Assembly (NCBI RefSeq): GCF_028640845.1 | Contig: NC_080543.1 | Coordinates: 98,135,825-98,199,824 of the forward strand | Source: Ahaetulla prasina | Lineage: Eukaryota; Chordata; Lepidosauria; Squamata; Colubridae | Direction of reading: 5' to 3' | Length of the DNA: 64,000 nucleotides | Part shown: piece after piece, positions 34,583-46,270 of the stretch | Position numbering within the stretch: the first letter of the stretch is position 1 | Layout of the letters: each line of letters starts with the position of its first letter | Position numbers and translations under genes: made by a program | Notes under the pieces: model-generated | The model's input: the letters and a program-made list of their open reading frames with translations, nothing else | Told to the model about the DNA's origin: nothing | Database searches by the model: none

Positions 34583-35090
34583 TAAGCCTGATATACATAG
34601 TTACTGCTAGTGAAAGTAAAAACTAACAGTGCCAATGAAAAATGTGTTGCAAAATAATGGGAAAAAAGATGTTTCGTTAAGATGGGGCTTTACTGGCATT
34701 TTACTGTATAGATGAACACCACTCCAATTACTGCCAACAATGGAGAAAAAGCCAGAGAGATATAGATTCATTACTTTCAACATCCTTAACTGTCTACTAC
34801 TGAATTCACTTATCTTCTCCCTTTTTAAAAAACAGAGAGATAAGCCTGATATACATAGTTACTGCTAGTGAAAGTAAAAACTAACAGTGCCAATGAAAAA
34901 TGTGTTGCAAAATAATGGGAAAAAAGATGTTTCGTTAAGATGGGGCTTTACTGGCATTTTACTGTATAGATGAACACCACTCCAATTACTGCCAACAATG
35001 GAGAAAAAGCCAGAGAGATATAGATTCATTACTTTCAACATCCTTAACTGTCTACTACTGAATTCACTTATCTTCTCCCTTTTTAAAAAA
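34573..35090. repeat. 258-bp perfect tandem duplication
   Basis: Two copies start at TAAGCCTGATATACATAG at 34583 and 34841, a period of 258 bases. I see no base difference across the aligned unit. Each copy starts after a short GAGA-rich motif and ends CTTTTTAAAAAA-CAG, so a short CAGAGAGA/CAGAA repeat marks the joint. The unit contains no known element. It is either a very recent duplication or an assembly error. Confidence 0.95.
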
Positions 35091-35099
35091 ACAGAACTC

Positions 35100-35700
35100 A
35101 GAATGGGAGGAGGATGGGGAGAGGGAAGAGGAATAAACAAAGAACTGAGTAGAGTGAATGTGTCACAAATTACCACAAACACACTGTGACTCAATGCACT
35201 TTTCATTTCTCTCCTCATTAACTGTGTCTTGCTCAAAATGAGAGACTGGGTCTAAACATAATCAAGTCCCACAGATAACAATTGACTTGACTGCTGGGGC
35301 AGTCATCACCTTCTAGCTACTGGGAAATAAATTTAGAAATAAAATGAGTTAAAATAAAATTCACTCTGCTCTCTTTTCAGTGCTCAGATAATTTGAAGGC
35401 CATCACGGCCTGCAGAAACAATCCATCTCATGCTGAAAAGGAAGGCAGCCTGTGCCATTACCAATAAGGCATGTCTTTAGTGTTATCAAGAGTAAGTATA
35501 ATTACACAGTGGAAAGGCCATCAAAGTGTCTGGGACTCTGCTATTTTTTTTTCCTGAGGTCTTCATCAATACGGCTGTCAGAATGAAAAGAATAAGTGGG
35601 GAGGAAGGGGCAGGAGGAATGTCCTCAAGATTGGACTGAGCAACCTACTATCCTGGAGAGCACATTTTCGTTTGAGAAACAGATCGAATAACAGTTGTAA
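35100..35700. other. Higher-complexity non-coding segment, candidate conserved element
   Basis: This segment is less AT-rich, has no repeat family and no long frame, and contains dense motif-like words (CTGCAGAAACAATCCATCTC, TAATTACACAG). It looks like the conserved non-coding blocks of vertebrate gene deserts. That is an impression, not a demonstration. Confidence 0.25.
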
Positions 35701-37440
35701 CAGTGGTAGGAGCAACATTAATAATAAATAAATAGAGAGAAATAACTATAGTCTTCAAAATCAGGAATGATTAATTTCACCTTTTTGTACCTGGGGCATG
35801 CAGGGCAGCTTTTTCAAAGCTGCAATTTCTTGACAAGGCAACTAAAGATACTTGTGGATGATATTTATTGGGCACCAATATCAACCCCATTCCTCGCCTT
35901 GCTAGACCACTTACTTTTTCAAGCTTGCCACTAAACTGCAATTCATTTTTGCAAGACTTATTTCAGCCAGCTATAAATAAACACCCAACAATGAATCATT
36001 TGTTTCTTAAGAACCAAACATATCTAGATGGACTCACAATTTTATAATATGTATTTATCATCTCCAAGACTTGGAGAAATACACTTTAATAAAAAATAGA
36101 CCATTGGTCAATTTTAGTTAGAAAGTACAGATAACCCTGATCAAAAGCTGTTTGTGAGGCACAAAAGACCAGGTCCACCCATGAAGAGTCAATTAAACTG
36201 ATTTATTGCTAAAAGCCTATGCACAAGAATGTTTTCAACTAATGCTAGGTACCTGCTTAGAGTTAGATAAGGGTCGATGGAACTCAAAGGGAGAGGGCTT
36301 AAGACTTAGTTCTCATGTGGCTACGTAGGAATTTAGGCTGGTCCCCCTTTTCACTCTGACCCAGGTTCTATCATTCCTCCTTGTACACTGTTTTCTAATA
36401 TTATAGTACATTTTGTGCAACAATATTTTCCAAAGGGTTATTTTAATGTCATACAAGCATCAGCATTCCCACAAGAGATAAAGCTTGTCAATGACCCTTG
36501 AGGAAATAAACCTGCAAGTGCAGAAAAAAACAAGAGAGTTATGGATTCTGCAGTCCTTAGTAGTACTTAGAAAAGAATGTATACTCTTGTGCTCTGTGTT
36601 TATTCTTTCACTTTTCTGAAATATCTGTGCTGGACAATTTGAAAGCTACTGTCCTAGCCAACTCTTAATGCCTACCATCTCTGCATGGGGAAAATATTTC
36701 ACAGTTATATGGTGATTAAACTCTTAGAGCTTCCTGTTTTAAACTTTTCAAGTCTTTAACATGAATTAAATCTCAGATCATAAAATCAAATAAAAATATA
36801 CTGTTTCTGAATATCAAATCTCAAGTTCAAATATAGAGTTTGACTGTTTTGACTCTCTTGATAGTTAACTTACTATTTACTATTTTTCTAATATTAACAA
36901 TTACAATTTGTCTGCAGTTTGGCGGCTTGTTCAAAACTAAGATATTTTGCAAATTGTAATTGTGCAATACTGCAAGATTGAATAAAATTGACATCTTGAA
37001 AAAGCAGTATTTTTGTATTTTAAATTACTTATTACTAATTTATGTTTTAATGCTAAACTCCTTCATATAGTAGAAGAAGTGATAAGTGATAAAACAAGAG
37101 CATAGAGTAACATCTGGGCCAAGAATAAGAAAGCAGGGATTATTGGAGTATTCATGGATAACAGGACCATTTCAGTTTGGTCATTAAGCTATTCCTTGCA
37201 AATAAGACAATGCATAGCAAGACCATGTGCTATCGCTACTTATTTGAGTAGAATTGCAACCATATTTAACTGAATGCCATTAAGGAGATCCCTGTGATTT
37301 GGATAAATAAGATAATGGTGCTCCTCAGAAGGCATGAGAAAAGCCATTGCAATAGTTTGCACCCACTGGATGTAGGAATAGTAGAAGGCAAAACATAGTG
37401 AGCGCTCAGTAACCATCCAGCCATTCAAATGAACAATTTG
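35701..37440. other. Unique AT-rich interval
   Basis: No recognised element or coding signal. Confidence 0.55.
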
Positions 37441-37722
37441 AATTATTAGGGGCCTCTGGTGGCTCAGACTGGTAAGACAATCTGTTATTAACACAGCTGC
37501 TTGCAATTACTGCAGATTCAAGTCCCACCAGGCCCAAGGTTGACTCAGCCTTCCATCCTTTATAAGGTAGGTAAAATGAGGACCCAGATTGTTGGGGGCA
37601 ATAAGTTGACTTTGTATATAATATACAAATGGATGAAGACTATTGCTTAACACAGTGTAAGCCACCCTGAGTCTTTGGAGAAGGGCGGGATATAAATGCA
37701 AATTAAAAAAATAATAATTATT
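37441..37722 (+). mobile_element. tRNA SINE with an L2-type tail
   Basis: The element 37448-37715 has an A-box-like TGGCTCAGACTGGTAAG and a B-box-like AGATTCAAGTCCC. It shares a central block (GACTCAGCCTTCCATCC to CCCAGATTGTTGGGGGCAAT) with Sauria SINEs. Its end, GCCACCCTGAGTCTTTGGAG then AAGGGCGGGATATAAATG, is the L2 terminal hairpin instead of the Sauria tail. The flanks AATTATT at 37441-37447 and 37716-37722 are a 7-bp target duplication. Confidence 0.88.
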
Positions 37723-37810
37723 TCACTGCATCCCACACAGGAACAATCAATTCCATTCCATAACAGGTCCAAGAATGATAAAAAAAAAACCCCTGGATAA
37801 AATCCTTAAG

Positions 37811-38058
37811 AGCCTCGGTGGCGCAGTGGTTAGAGTGCAGTACTACAGGCTACTTCTGGTGACTGCGAGCTGCCTGAAATTTGGCAGTTCAAATCTCACC
37901 AGGCTCAAGGTTGACTCAGCCTTCCATCCTTCTGAGGTGGGTAAAATGAGGACCCAGATTGTTGTGGGCAATATGCTGATTCTGTACACCACTTAGAGAG
38001 GGCTGTAAAAGCACTGTGAAGCGGTATATAAGTTTAAGTGCTATTGCTATTGCTATTA
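37811..38058 (+). mobile_element. Sauria-type tRNA SINE, well preserved
   Basis: The best copy in the window: GGTGGCGCAGTGGTTAGAGT (A box), GGCAGTTCAAATCTCACC (B box), CCCAGATTGTTGTGGGCAAT, GGTATATAAGTTTAAGTG and the tail (GCTATT)n. The internal RNA polymerase III promoter boxes look usable. Confidence 0.95.
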
Positions 38059-39499
38059 GTAGGAAAAAAATGGTTCTTTGGTGATTGGTATGGGTGGTTC
38101 CTTAATATGAGATTGAAATGGGCAGTTTTTTGCCTAGCATTTTTTTTTTTTTGCCTAGGAAGTATCATTACAACAAAACAGTTTATAATAATTTATTGGG
38201 AAGGGTGATTGGGATAAGCAGTTTCTAAATATGATAAATAATAAATAAAAATAAATATATAAATAAAAATTCTGCAGAGCAGAGACTTTTAAAAGACATA
38301 ACCTAAAGCAAACTTACTAAGTAATGCTAAGCCATATGTGAAGGTTTGACTTTTTACCCATTTGTCTCTGTATCAGAGACTTCCAATCTTATGCACAACA
38401 CCTATACATTTTCACCTCTTTCTTATTTCCAGCTAAGTCCTCAGGGTTAAGTAATCTCAACATACACACGCTTACATATATAGAGGGACTGTTATAAGGT
38501 TGTGTCCAATGAAGGCTTCTCAGGAAATCAAATTAACAGCACATTATTCATATAGCCCATATTTCTTCTAAGTGATCCTGCTGCCAAGTAGAAAATGATT
38601 TATTGCACTAAGGCCTGCCAAGTATCCATTGATTAAGTTGCATGATTAGGATCAGCAGTTCTAGTTAGTGTAATGCATACACCGAGACTGTCCTTACAAC
38701 TAGGGCAGGGACAATCCCTGTTCTGCTACCTGATAAAACAAAGCTGCTTCTAGGACTCTAATGTTGCTTCTTGGAGATACTTTGAAAATACAATTTTTTG
38801 AATAGGTACATTATAAACATATACACATATGTTTATACATCTACATGTATTTCAAAGCTTAATGTGATCATGTTTTCCCTGGAATGTTTGAAATCTTACT
38901 GATTTCTATACCTAGAGTATAAGAGTGATTTTTTAAAAAAATATGATACAACTGTCTTTAAGTACAAGAGGTTCTGACTGATCTTCTAAAATAACCTTTG
39001 CAACTTTTGTATGTCAATTAATTATTAACATACCCAACATTAAAAAAAGAGAGTTCTGCAAAACAGAGTACAGAGCTAGATTTCACATAGGTTTCTGATA
39101 AGTCCATTAGTCACTCCATTTATCTCCGTCATCATGCTTTGTTGGTCTTTCTTTTGTTGTTAAGAACCTGATGAATTGTATACAATTTTCACAATACTTC
39201 CTAGCCAAAATTATTGCAAAACCTCCTCCATAAGGAAAGCTGGTTTTCAGAAAGGTGCATTTTGCACATTTTATTCACTTTCAAATAAAGTAAGGAAGGA
39301 AAATGTTATCTAGACTATCTCTTAAACTGGACTTCTGGCCTGGCCTGATACTTTACACTTTAAAATAGAAAGGAAAGCCAGCAGCCTGCTTTCCCATTTT
39401 GGAAAAGGTAGCCTGCTTTGCATGTGAACAAATTGATTCTAGGGTTAAGGGCGTATCTTCATTCTTAGTATTAAATATTTTCTAATATCTAGCCACTTT
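38059..39499. other. Unique AT-rich sequence
   Basis: No recognised element or coding signal. Confidence 0.55.
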
Positions 39500-40219
39500 T
39501 TACAGTGGCATAGTTGCGAGCATTTTAACAAACTGCATCACTGTTTGGTTTCGTGGCAGCAGTGTCTCAGATAGAAAGTCCATACAGACAGTGGTAAGGA
39601 CAGCCAAAAAGATTATAGGAAGCTCACTTCCTGTTATTCAGGATACTGCTTATAAACATTATGTGCTTGGAGCTCAAAACATTGTTAGAGATCTCACACA
39701 CCCACGTTTCTGTTGCTCCCCTCTGGGAGGAGGTTTTGAAGTATTTCTAGCAGGATTACCAGATTCTGTAATAGCTTTGTTCCCTATGCCTCCATATGAT
39801 AAACTTACAAGATTTGTTTCTCTAGCCATGTATACATCTGAATTAGACTGTGTGGTTTTTCTGTGTTATGTAATATATATGGGTATGTGGGTATATGCAT
39901 AATTCTGTATCAGGGGTGAAATCTAAAAATTTTCCCTACCGGTTCTGTAGGCGTGGCCTAATTGGTGGGCATGTCTTGTGATCAGGTGACCGGGTCGGCA
40001 TAGCCAATAACAATAAATAATAAAAATAATAAACAATGTATACAAAACAATAAGAGGTACCAAAAAACAACTTTCACACTTTACACATACACAACATAAC
40101 ACAACTGACTCACACACAATGTAAAAGCAGCTGCACTTCACCCAGAATGACCCCTGCAACAAGCAGGAACCTCACACAGCCACAAAAAGGTCAAAAACCA
40201 ACTTTCACACTTTACATAC

Positions 40220-40237
40220 ACACAACACAACACAACT

Positions 40238-40272
<35 letters not shown>
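40220..40272. repeat. (CA)n microsatellite
   Basis: About 18 CA units preceded by ACAACACAAC. A related CACTTTACA-CATACACAACA block occurs about 120 bases upstream, at 40076. Confidence 0.92.
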
Positions 40273-40276
<4 letters not shown>

Positions 40277-40303
40277 CCACATACAACTTTGTATATTTAG
40301 AAT

Positions 40304-40798
40304 GAAACACTATTTATTTATTTATTATTTATTTATTTATTCAAATTTATATACCGCCCTATCTCCCGAAGGACTCAGGGCGGTTCACAGGCACATAAAA
40401 CATGTATATACAATTAAAATAACTATTAAAAAACTTATTCTAATGCCAAATATTAAAAATATCAATATCAATCTTAAAACCAAATTTAAAACCCCTATAA
40501 ATTTAAAATCTACGAATTTAAAATCTAAGCCAGTCCTGCACAGATGAATAAATGCGTCTTGAGCTCGCGACGGAAGGTTCGGAGGTCCGGAAGTTGACGG
40601 AGTCCTGGGGGGAGTTCGTTCCAGAGGGTGGGAGCCCCCACAGAGAAGGCCCTTCCCCTGGGCGTCGCCAGACGACACTGCCTAGCTGACGGCACTCTGA
40701 GGAGTCCCTCTCTGTGAGAGCGCACGGGTCGGTGAGAGGTATTTGGTAGCAGTAGGCGGTCCTGTAGATAACCCGGCCCTATGCCACTACAGAAACAC
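40304..40798 (-). mobile_element. L2 LINE, 5'-truncated, with 7-bp target duplication
   Basis: The element 40311-40791 is flanked by GAAACAC at 40304-40310 and 40792-40798. On the minus strand the frame 40525-40803 encodes GPGYLQDRLLLPNTSHRPVR, SVGAPTLWNELPPGLRQLPD and ELKTHLFICAGLA, colinear with the L2 at 21118. The hairpin CCGCCCTGAGTCCTTCGGGA and the (AAAT)n tail are at the left. The coding part is open, so the insertion is recent relative to its host element. Confidence 0.94.
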
Positions 40799-40864
40799 AC
40801 CAAATCTCAGAAAGCTGCACAAATATTTTATTTTATTATTTTATTTTATTTATATTTTTTAGAT

Positions 40865-40945
40865 CAGGGGTCTCCAACCTTAATAACTTTAAGGTTTGTG
40901 GACTTCAATTCCCAGAGTTCCTCAGCCAGCAAACCAGGCAGATTG
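40865..40945 (+). mobile_element. hAT-like terminal fragment
   Basis: CAGGGGTCTCCAACCTTAAT and GTGGACTTCAATTCCCAGAG form a recognisable element end of the CAGGGGT group. The opposite end (expected GGTTGG-GACCCCTG) is not found nearby, so it is a fragment. Confidence 0.6.
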
Positions 40946-41129
40946 AGTTGCTCACTGAGGAGATGGATTGCAGGCAGGCAGATTCAGTTGCTAGCTGATG
41001 CAACTGATTGCAGCAGCTGAAGCAAGGCTTAGCGAGCCCGAAAGAAGCAGCAATTAGGCAAGTGGGGATGGGAGATTGGGTAAGCATGAGCGGGGGCTGT
41101 TGTAAGAGGTTGTAAAAAATGATTTTAAA

Positions 41130-41430
41130 AGCCTGTGATGATCAGGCAACTCAGCTGGGATTGCCAGAGGAAAAAAAAAGTTTTTAAAAGGCTCTTCTGA
41201 CGATCCCAGCTGAAGTTGCCTGATCGCCAGAACCTCTTAAAAGGATTGTTTTAACAACCTCTTTGGCCAAAGAGCTTGTAGAAAACATGTTTTTTAAAGA
41301 TTCTGGTGATCAGGCAACTCAGCTGGGATTGCCAGAGGAGCCTTTTAAAAGCTTTTTTTTTTCAGCCGAAGAGGTGTTAAAAAAAAGAGTTTAAAGGGTT
41401 CTGACGATCCCAGCTGAGCCGCAAAATCAT
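41130..41430. repeat. Direct and inverted repeats inside the composite element
   Basis: GATCAGGCAACTCAGCTGGG followed by ATTGCCAGAGGA occurs at about 41139 and again at about 41308 in the same orientation. Its complement GATCCCAGCTGAAGTTGCCT then GATCGCCAG lies between them (41206-41235), with a partial complement at 41406. Hairpins with arms of 20 or more bases are possible. Confidence 0.85.
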
Positions 41431-42241
41431 CAAAGGCTTTTTTTTTACTTTTAAAAGCATTTTTTCGGCTGAAGAAAAAATGATTTTAAAAGTAAAAAAA
41501 CAACAAACTCTGATGATGGCACGGCTCAGCAGGGGCAGGGGGCGGGGCCAGGGACTTTGCTACCGGTTCTCCGAACCACCCACCGCCATCGTTACCAGAT
41601 CAGGCGATCCGGTCCGAACAAGGAGCATTTTATCCCTTGTATGTATGTATGTATTTATGTATGTTTATGTGGTGTACATTGGAGGTGGTGACCTTTTGAG
41701 AGTTGTATGCAATAAAATTTCATTTTAATTGATGCCAATTAGCATATATTCAAAGTAACTATAAAGTTATTCTAAGTCTAAATCCAAGTTTCAAGGAAAA
41801 CTGAACTGTTCAACAGACAACTTCAGAACCACAATATACTTTATAATTCAGGACCTATTTACATGCTATCCTATTATTTTTAATTGTTAATTTAATATAA
41901 TTTGCATCGTGGCTGCATCTTAAACAATCTTACAATACTCCTGCATAGCACATAGTTATTCCAAAACGGCATGCCAAGACATACTGGCATTCTATGAAGG
42001 GAAGGTCTCACTATTGCAAGAAGAAATTAATCAAGTAATTATAAGTGCACGGAAGCCAAATCATATTTTTACAAATGTAGGAGAATATCAGTCATAAAGA
42101 AGGCTTCATACAGGATGGATTCATAAGCATCTGCTTTAGTTCCACTCAAGGAAGTATGCTGAAAATAGTGACTTGTTCTGAAGTATATAGGACAGACTGT
42201 TCTGAGACTGGTTGATTCATAATGCTCAATAGTAGTACCTG

Positions 42242-42905
42242 TGAGAGGATCTTGGAGTCCTAGTGGATAACCATTTAGATATGAGCCAGCAGTGTGCAAC
42301 AGCTGCTAAAAAAGCCAACACAGTTCTGGGCTGCATAAACAGAGGGATAGAATCAAGATCACGTGAAGTGTTAATACCACTTTATAATGCCTTGGTAAGG
42401 CCACTCTTGGAATATTGCATTCAGTTTTGGTTGCCACAATGTAAAAAAGATGTTGAGACTCTAGAAAGAGTGCAGAGAAGAGTAACAAAGATGATTAGGG
42501 GACTGGAGGCTAAAACATATGAAGAACGGTTGTAGGAACTGGGTATGTCTAGTTTAATAAAAAGAAGGACTAGGGGAGACATGATAGCAGTGTTCCAATA
42601 TCTCAGGGGTTGCCACAAAGAAGAGGGAGTCGGGCTGTTCTCCAAAGCACCTGAGGGTAGAACAAAAAGCAATGGGTGGAAACTGATCAAGGAAAGAAGC
42701 AACTTAGAACTAAGGAGAAATTTCCTGACAATTAATAAGTGGAATGACTTGCCTGCAGAAGTTGTGAATGCTCCAACACTGGAAATTTTTAAGAAAATGT
42801 TGAATAACCATCTGTCTGAGAGTGTGTAGGGTTTCCTGCCTGGGCAGGGGGTTGGACTAGAAGGCCTCCAAGGTCCCTTCCAACTCTGTTGTTATATTAT
42901 ATAAT
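42242..42905 (+). mobile_element. CR1 LINE, 3' 660 bp
   Basis: One reading frame runs from [20 protein letters not shown] through [60 protein letters not shown] to NNHLSESV. It is interrupted only by a TAG at 42533-42535. The 3' UTR has GGGTTTCCTGCCTGGGCAGG, GGACTAGAAGGCCTCCAAGG and the short terminal repeat TTATATTATA. This is the C-terminal part of the CR1 ORF2 protein; the catalytic RT motifs lie upstream and are missing. The stop is shared with the copy at 58408. Confidence 0.94.
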
Positions 42906-45900
42906 CTGAAAGATTTTTCAGTTATAAGTCTGAGAGTTCTTTTCATGAAGGGAGATGGCCATGAAAAGTCCATGTCAGCCCTGGTGGCCATCTTTTTCTT
43001 TGGATCTTCAGGGCTGCCACACTTAGTGCTGTGGGAAACTGGGAGGTGGGATTGCATGGAGTTGCTGAGATATCTAGCCATAACAACATTCTTTTCTCTG
43101 GGAGTCAAGGACATTCAACCTGCACCTGGAGTGGCATGACTGGGAGGCATCTCCAGTTGGGATGGTGCATTGATTGGACTATGTGATGGACATGTGGGTG
43201 CAGGGGAAGGGACGTAGACTTTCCTTTGGGTGGGGAAAACCCAGAAGATTTCAGATTCAGGTTTTCCCAGATGTTCCAATATGACACCTCTAATAAAATG
43301 GAACTTTGAGGAACTTCTAGCCTTGGACTCTTCTTTCGTTGGGGGTGTTACTTGGAACTCTGACAGTCCATAGTTTAGCTGTAGTGTTGTAATTGCATAC
43401 TGGCCTACTACATGAAGTACCTCAGTTGCAGTAGAAGGGTGCCAGTTTTCTCTACAAAAAATAAAGAAAATTGCAATGTCCATCTCCTTATATAGCTCAA
43501 GTGTTAAATAATTTCAAAGTTGGGGTGGATGTTGACATATGATATAGTCTGCCATGCAGATACAGCTAGAAAAAGAGATTCCTGCATCATCACAGAAATA
43601 ATATTTTTATTTTAAATCTGGATTGATATGTGGTCTAAATATCCCAGAAGACAGGCAGGATTTTAAAACTTTCATACTAATTTCTTTGGGCAAGTAGGAA
43701 AGAAAGAAAATTCATACTCAAGGTTGCACCTCAAAGAGAGAAAGATTCAGTTTTACATTTTCCTTCCTTGTCCTATTTAAGAACCAGAGAAAGATTTTTT
43801 AATAGTTTGGTAGAAATAAGCACTAGCACATTGTAAAAAGAAGTAAAGAAACATGGTAAATAGGAAGAAGTGAAGATTAAATGACTTGCAACATTAAGAT
43901 AATACAGTTAATACAGGAATATATAACAAAACTAAATAGCTAAAGTACTAATTATATTCTCTATGTTTGTTTTGTCTTACTTTTTCCATGTTTATCATAT
44001 TTCTGATTAAAATTTCTTTTTCTCAGCATGTTCACCTTTACATATCATGCCATTTTAGTAATGTAATAAACTTTTCTGCTTAAATATTATAGACACTAAA
44101 CATTGGCATTTGATTATTGTTCATGCTTCAAAGTACAATTCTCATTAGAATTATATGCAATTAAAGATTTCACCAATATTTTCAAGTTTTCCTCAAACCT
44201 TATTCCTTTATTTAGTAAAAACTTTTCTTCGTCAAGCATGTGCTTGTGTTTTGTCAACAAAAAAATGTAAAAGAGAAGACTCCATTCACATTAATCTGTG
44301 GGGATTCAGCAATTAAATCAATTTGATTAACCAAAGACCCATTCTGCTGAGTATTTACATACTGTAATTACAAATTGGCAAATAGAGAAAAAAAGTGGGG
44401 GATGAGAATGTTGTTCTGTCAGTTGTTTGAAGGATGGAAAAAAGGAATTTCCTATTTTAATATACTTAACCAAAAGAAACAGGTTTTCATAGAACAGCCC
44501 TAACTATTTCCTTATTTGTATTGTTTTTCTCTTGGTTTTTTAATATAAGCTTTCACAGTACAGTACTAGTAATATTTGAAACATAAATTGAAGAATGAAG
44601 TTGTCCACACTCTACAAAAGATCCAACTGTCATAGAACTTTAACATCTAGTTATATAGGGAACATTTATAGTGGTTTAGGCGAACTATTACCCGTATATT
44701 TACCTCCTGAGTAGGAATTTCAATATGTTTTGCAGCCAATTCTTTTGATATGAAACCTATGCTTGAATTAGAACAGCCTAATCAGTTCTGCTTCAGATGT
44801 TCAATATTGATGAGACAATGTGAAAGAGCAGATAATTTGCTCAGTTTGGACTTAAAGTAAAATACAAAACAGCTAATACCCTGGAATAAAATGATAGTAG
44901 TAATCCATTGAGATATTGTCGGAGCTTACATTAGTCAAGATTTCAAATATTTATCAAACTCTCCTCAAAAGTCTTTAAACTGTTGAGTTTTTATTTTTAA
45001 CAATAATTATTTCAATTTCAGGATAGTGGGCATAACTCCATTCAGTAGATGAGTAGGATAGGAAATATACAAACTATTTCTCCAGGGGATGGCAAAGTGG
45101 AAAATTTTAACCCATAAAGTATACTTTTGTTAAAAAGATAAAAACTATACAATTAAAAATTAGCTATTTTTTTCACTTTGGCACTAATTCAGTATACTCT
45201 GACATCAGAGTATAAGATTTTGGAATTACCTGGAGCTCTTGGATGGTGAGTTGCCTATTTCAGAATAACACAGCTCTCGTTTGAACAATTAACAATCCCA
45301 TCTTAATTTAAGTACAATTTTTCAACATATAGTGACTGCATTTTAAAATCTGTTAAACTCAATGGAAATAAATGACAAGTTTGTAAATCTGAAAATATTC
45401 AATGCTGCTATTTTTCATTCGAAGGAAATTTGTGCAAAAGAATCTTCTGGCATATTATGCATTAACATTTCAAAACACTTGAAGGTGAAAATGGATGTGG
45501 AATTTTCAAAAGTTATAATTTAATAGTCCAAATAGTCCAAAATAATTTAATTTTGAGAGTCAAACATTTCAGAGTCAAACATCATGTTAAATAAAAGGCA
45601 TGCACTGATTTTCTTAGATTTTATCTTGTTCTATGCCGAGTTTGAATAATGAGGTGGGGTGGGGTGTCACCATGCTTAGGATATATTTAATTTTTTTTCA
45701 GCTGTTTTGTTTTGAAAATTTAAATCTCCTTAGACATGGGATTTGAAAAGAGAAGAAAATTAGAAGAAAAACAATTGTGTCAGTCTTACCAAATACAATA
45801 AATTAATTGTGTTAATAGTAAATACAATTAAAACCAGAACATTGTCAAAACACACTGTTACAACAAATAAGAAAATAAGAATTTCCCAAACAATACCTTT

Positions 45901-46040
45901 ATTGTTTTAATTCTTTTAAACATCCACAGGGATGATTTCTAAAACATAACAAAGACAGAGACATGATTCAACAACATGCAGAGCATGATAAAATATCAGA
46001 GTAACCCATATTTTCTGGTGATGACATCAATAAATAATCG
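42906..46040. other. Unique AT-rich interval
   Basis: About 3.1 kb without an identified element. Frames of up to 122 codons (43115-43483, minus strand) show no family resemblance. Confidence 0.55.
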
Positions 46041-46270
46041 CTGCCCTGGTGGCACATTGGTTAGAATGAAGTATTGCAGGCAATCTCTGCCCACAGCCAG
46101 GAGTTCGATCCTAACAGGATTCAAGATTGACTTAGCCTTCCATCCTTCCAAAGCTGGTAAAACAAGAACCCAGATTGTTGGGGGCAATATGCTGACATTG
46201 CAAATCACCCAGAGTGTAAAGCGCTGTAAAGCACTATGGGGCAGTATATAAGTCTAAGTGCTATTGCTCT
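46041..46270 (+). mobile_element. Sauria-type tRNA SINE
   Basis: GGTGGCACATTGGTTAGAAT (A box), AGGAGTTCGATCCTAACAGG (B box), TTGTTGGGGGCAATATGCTG, GTATATAAGTCTAAGTGCTA, then a CT-rich tail. Confidence 0.94.

Larger units (their letters stand above)
39911..41639 (+). mobile_element. Composite hAT-like element, non-autonomous
   Basis: The left end CAGGGGTGAAATCTAAAAAT with CTACCGGTTCTGTAGGCGTG belongs to the same group as 60439-60721. The right end, read in reverse, gives CAAGGGATAAAATGCTCC and, farther in, GAACCGGTAGCAAAGTCC. It lies inside the LINE at 39500-41730. The flanking octamers TTCTGTAT and GTATGTAT agree at only six of eight positions and the right side is a microsatellite, so the exact edge is uncertain. 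The interior holds a CA array, an L2 copy (40311-40791), another hAT-like end (40865) and a set of inverted repeats (41130-41430). No transposase is seen. Confidence 0.7.
39500..41730 (+). mobile_element. Non-LTR LINE 3' end, split by a hAT-like element
   Basis: At 39520-39900 the plus strand encodes VRTAKKIIGSSLPVIQD, NIVRDLTHPRF and SALFP-like segments of the same protein type as LINE A, with frame breaks. The 3' UTR is cut at 39910. It continues at 41640 with (GTAT)n, GGAGGTGGTGACCTTTTGAG and TGCAATAAAATTTCATTTTA, a plausible LINE end. The reverse transcriptase core is absent. Confidence 0.75.
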
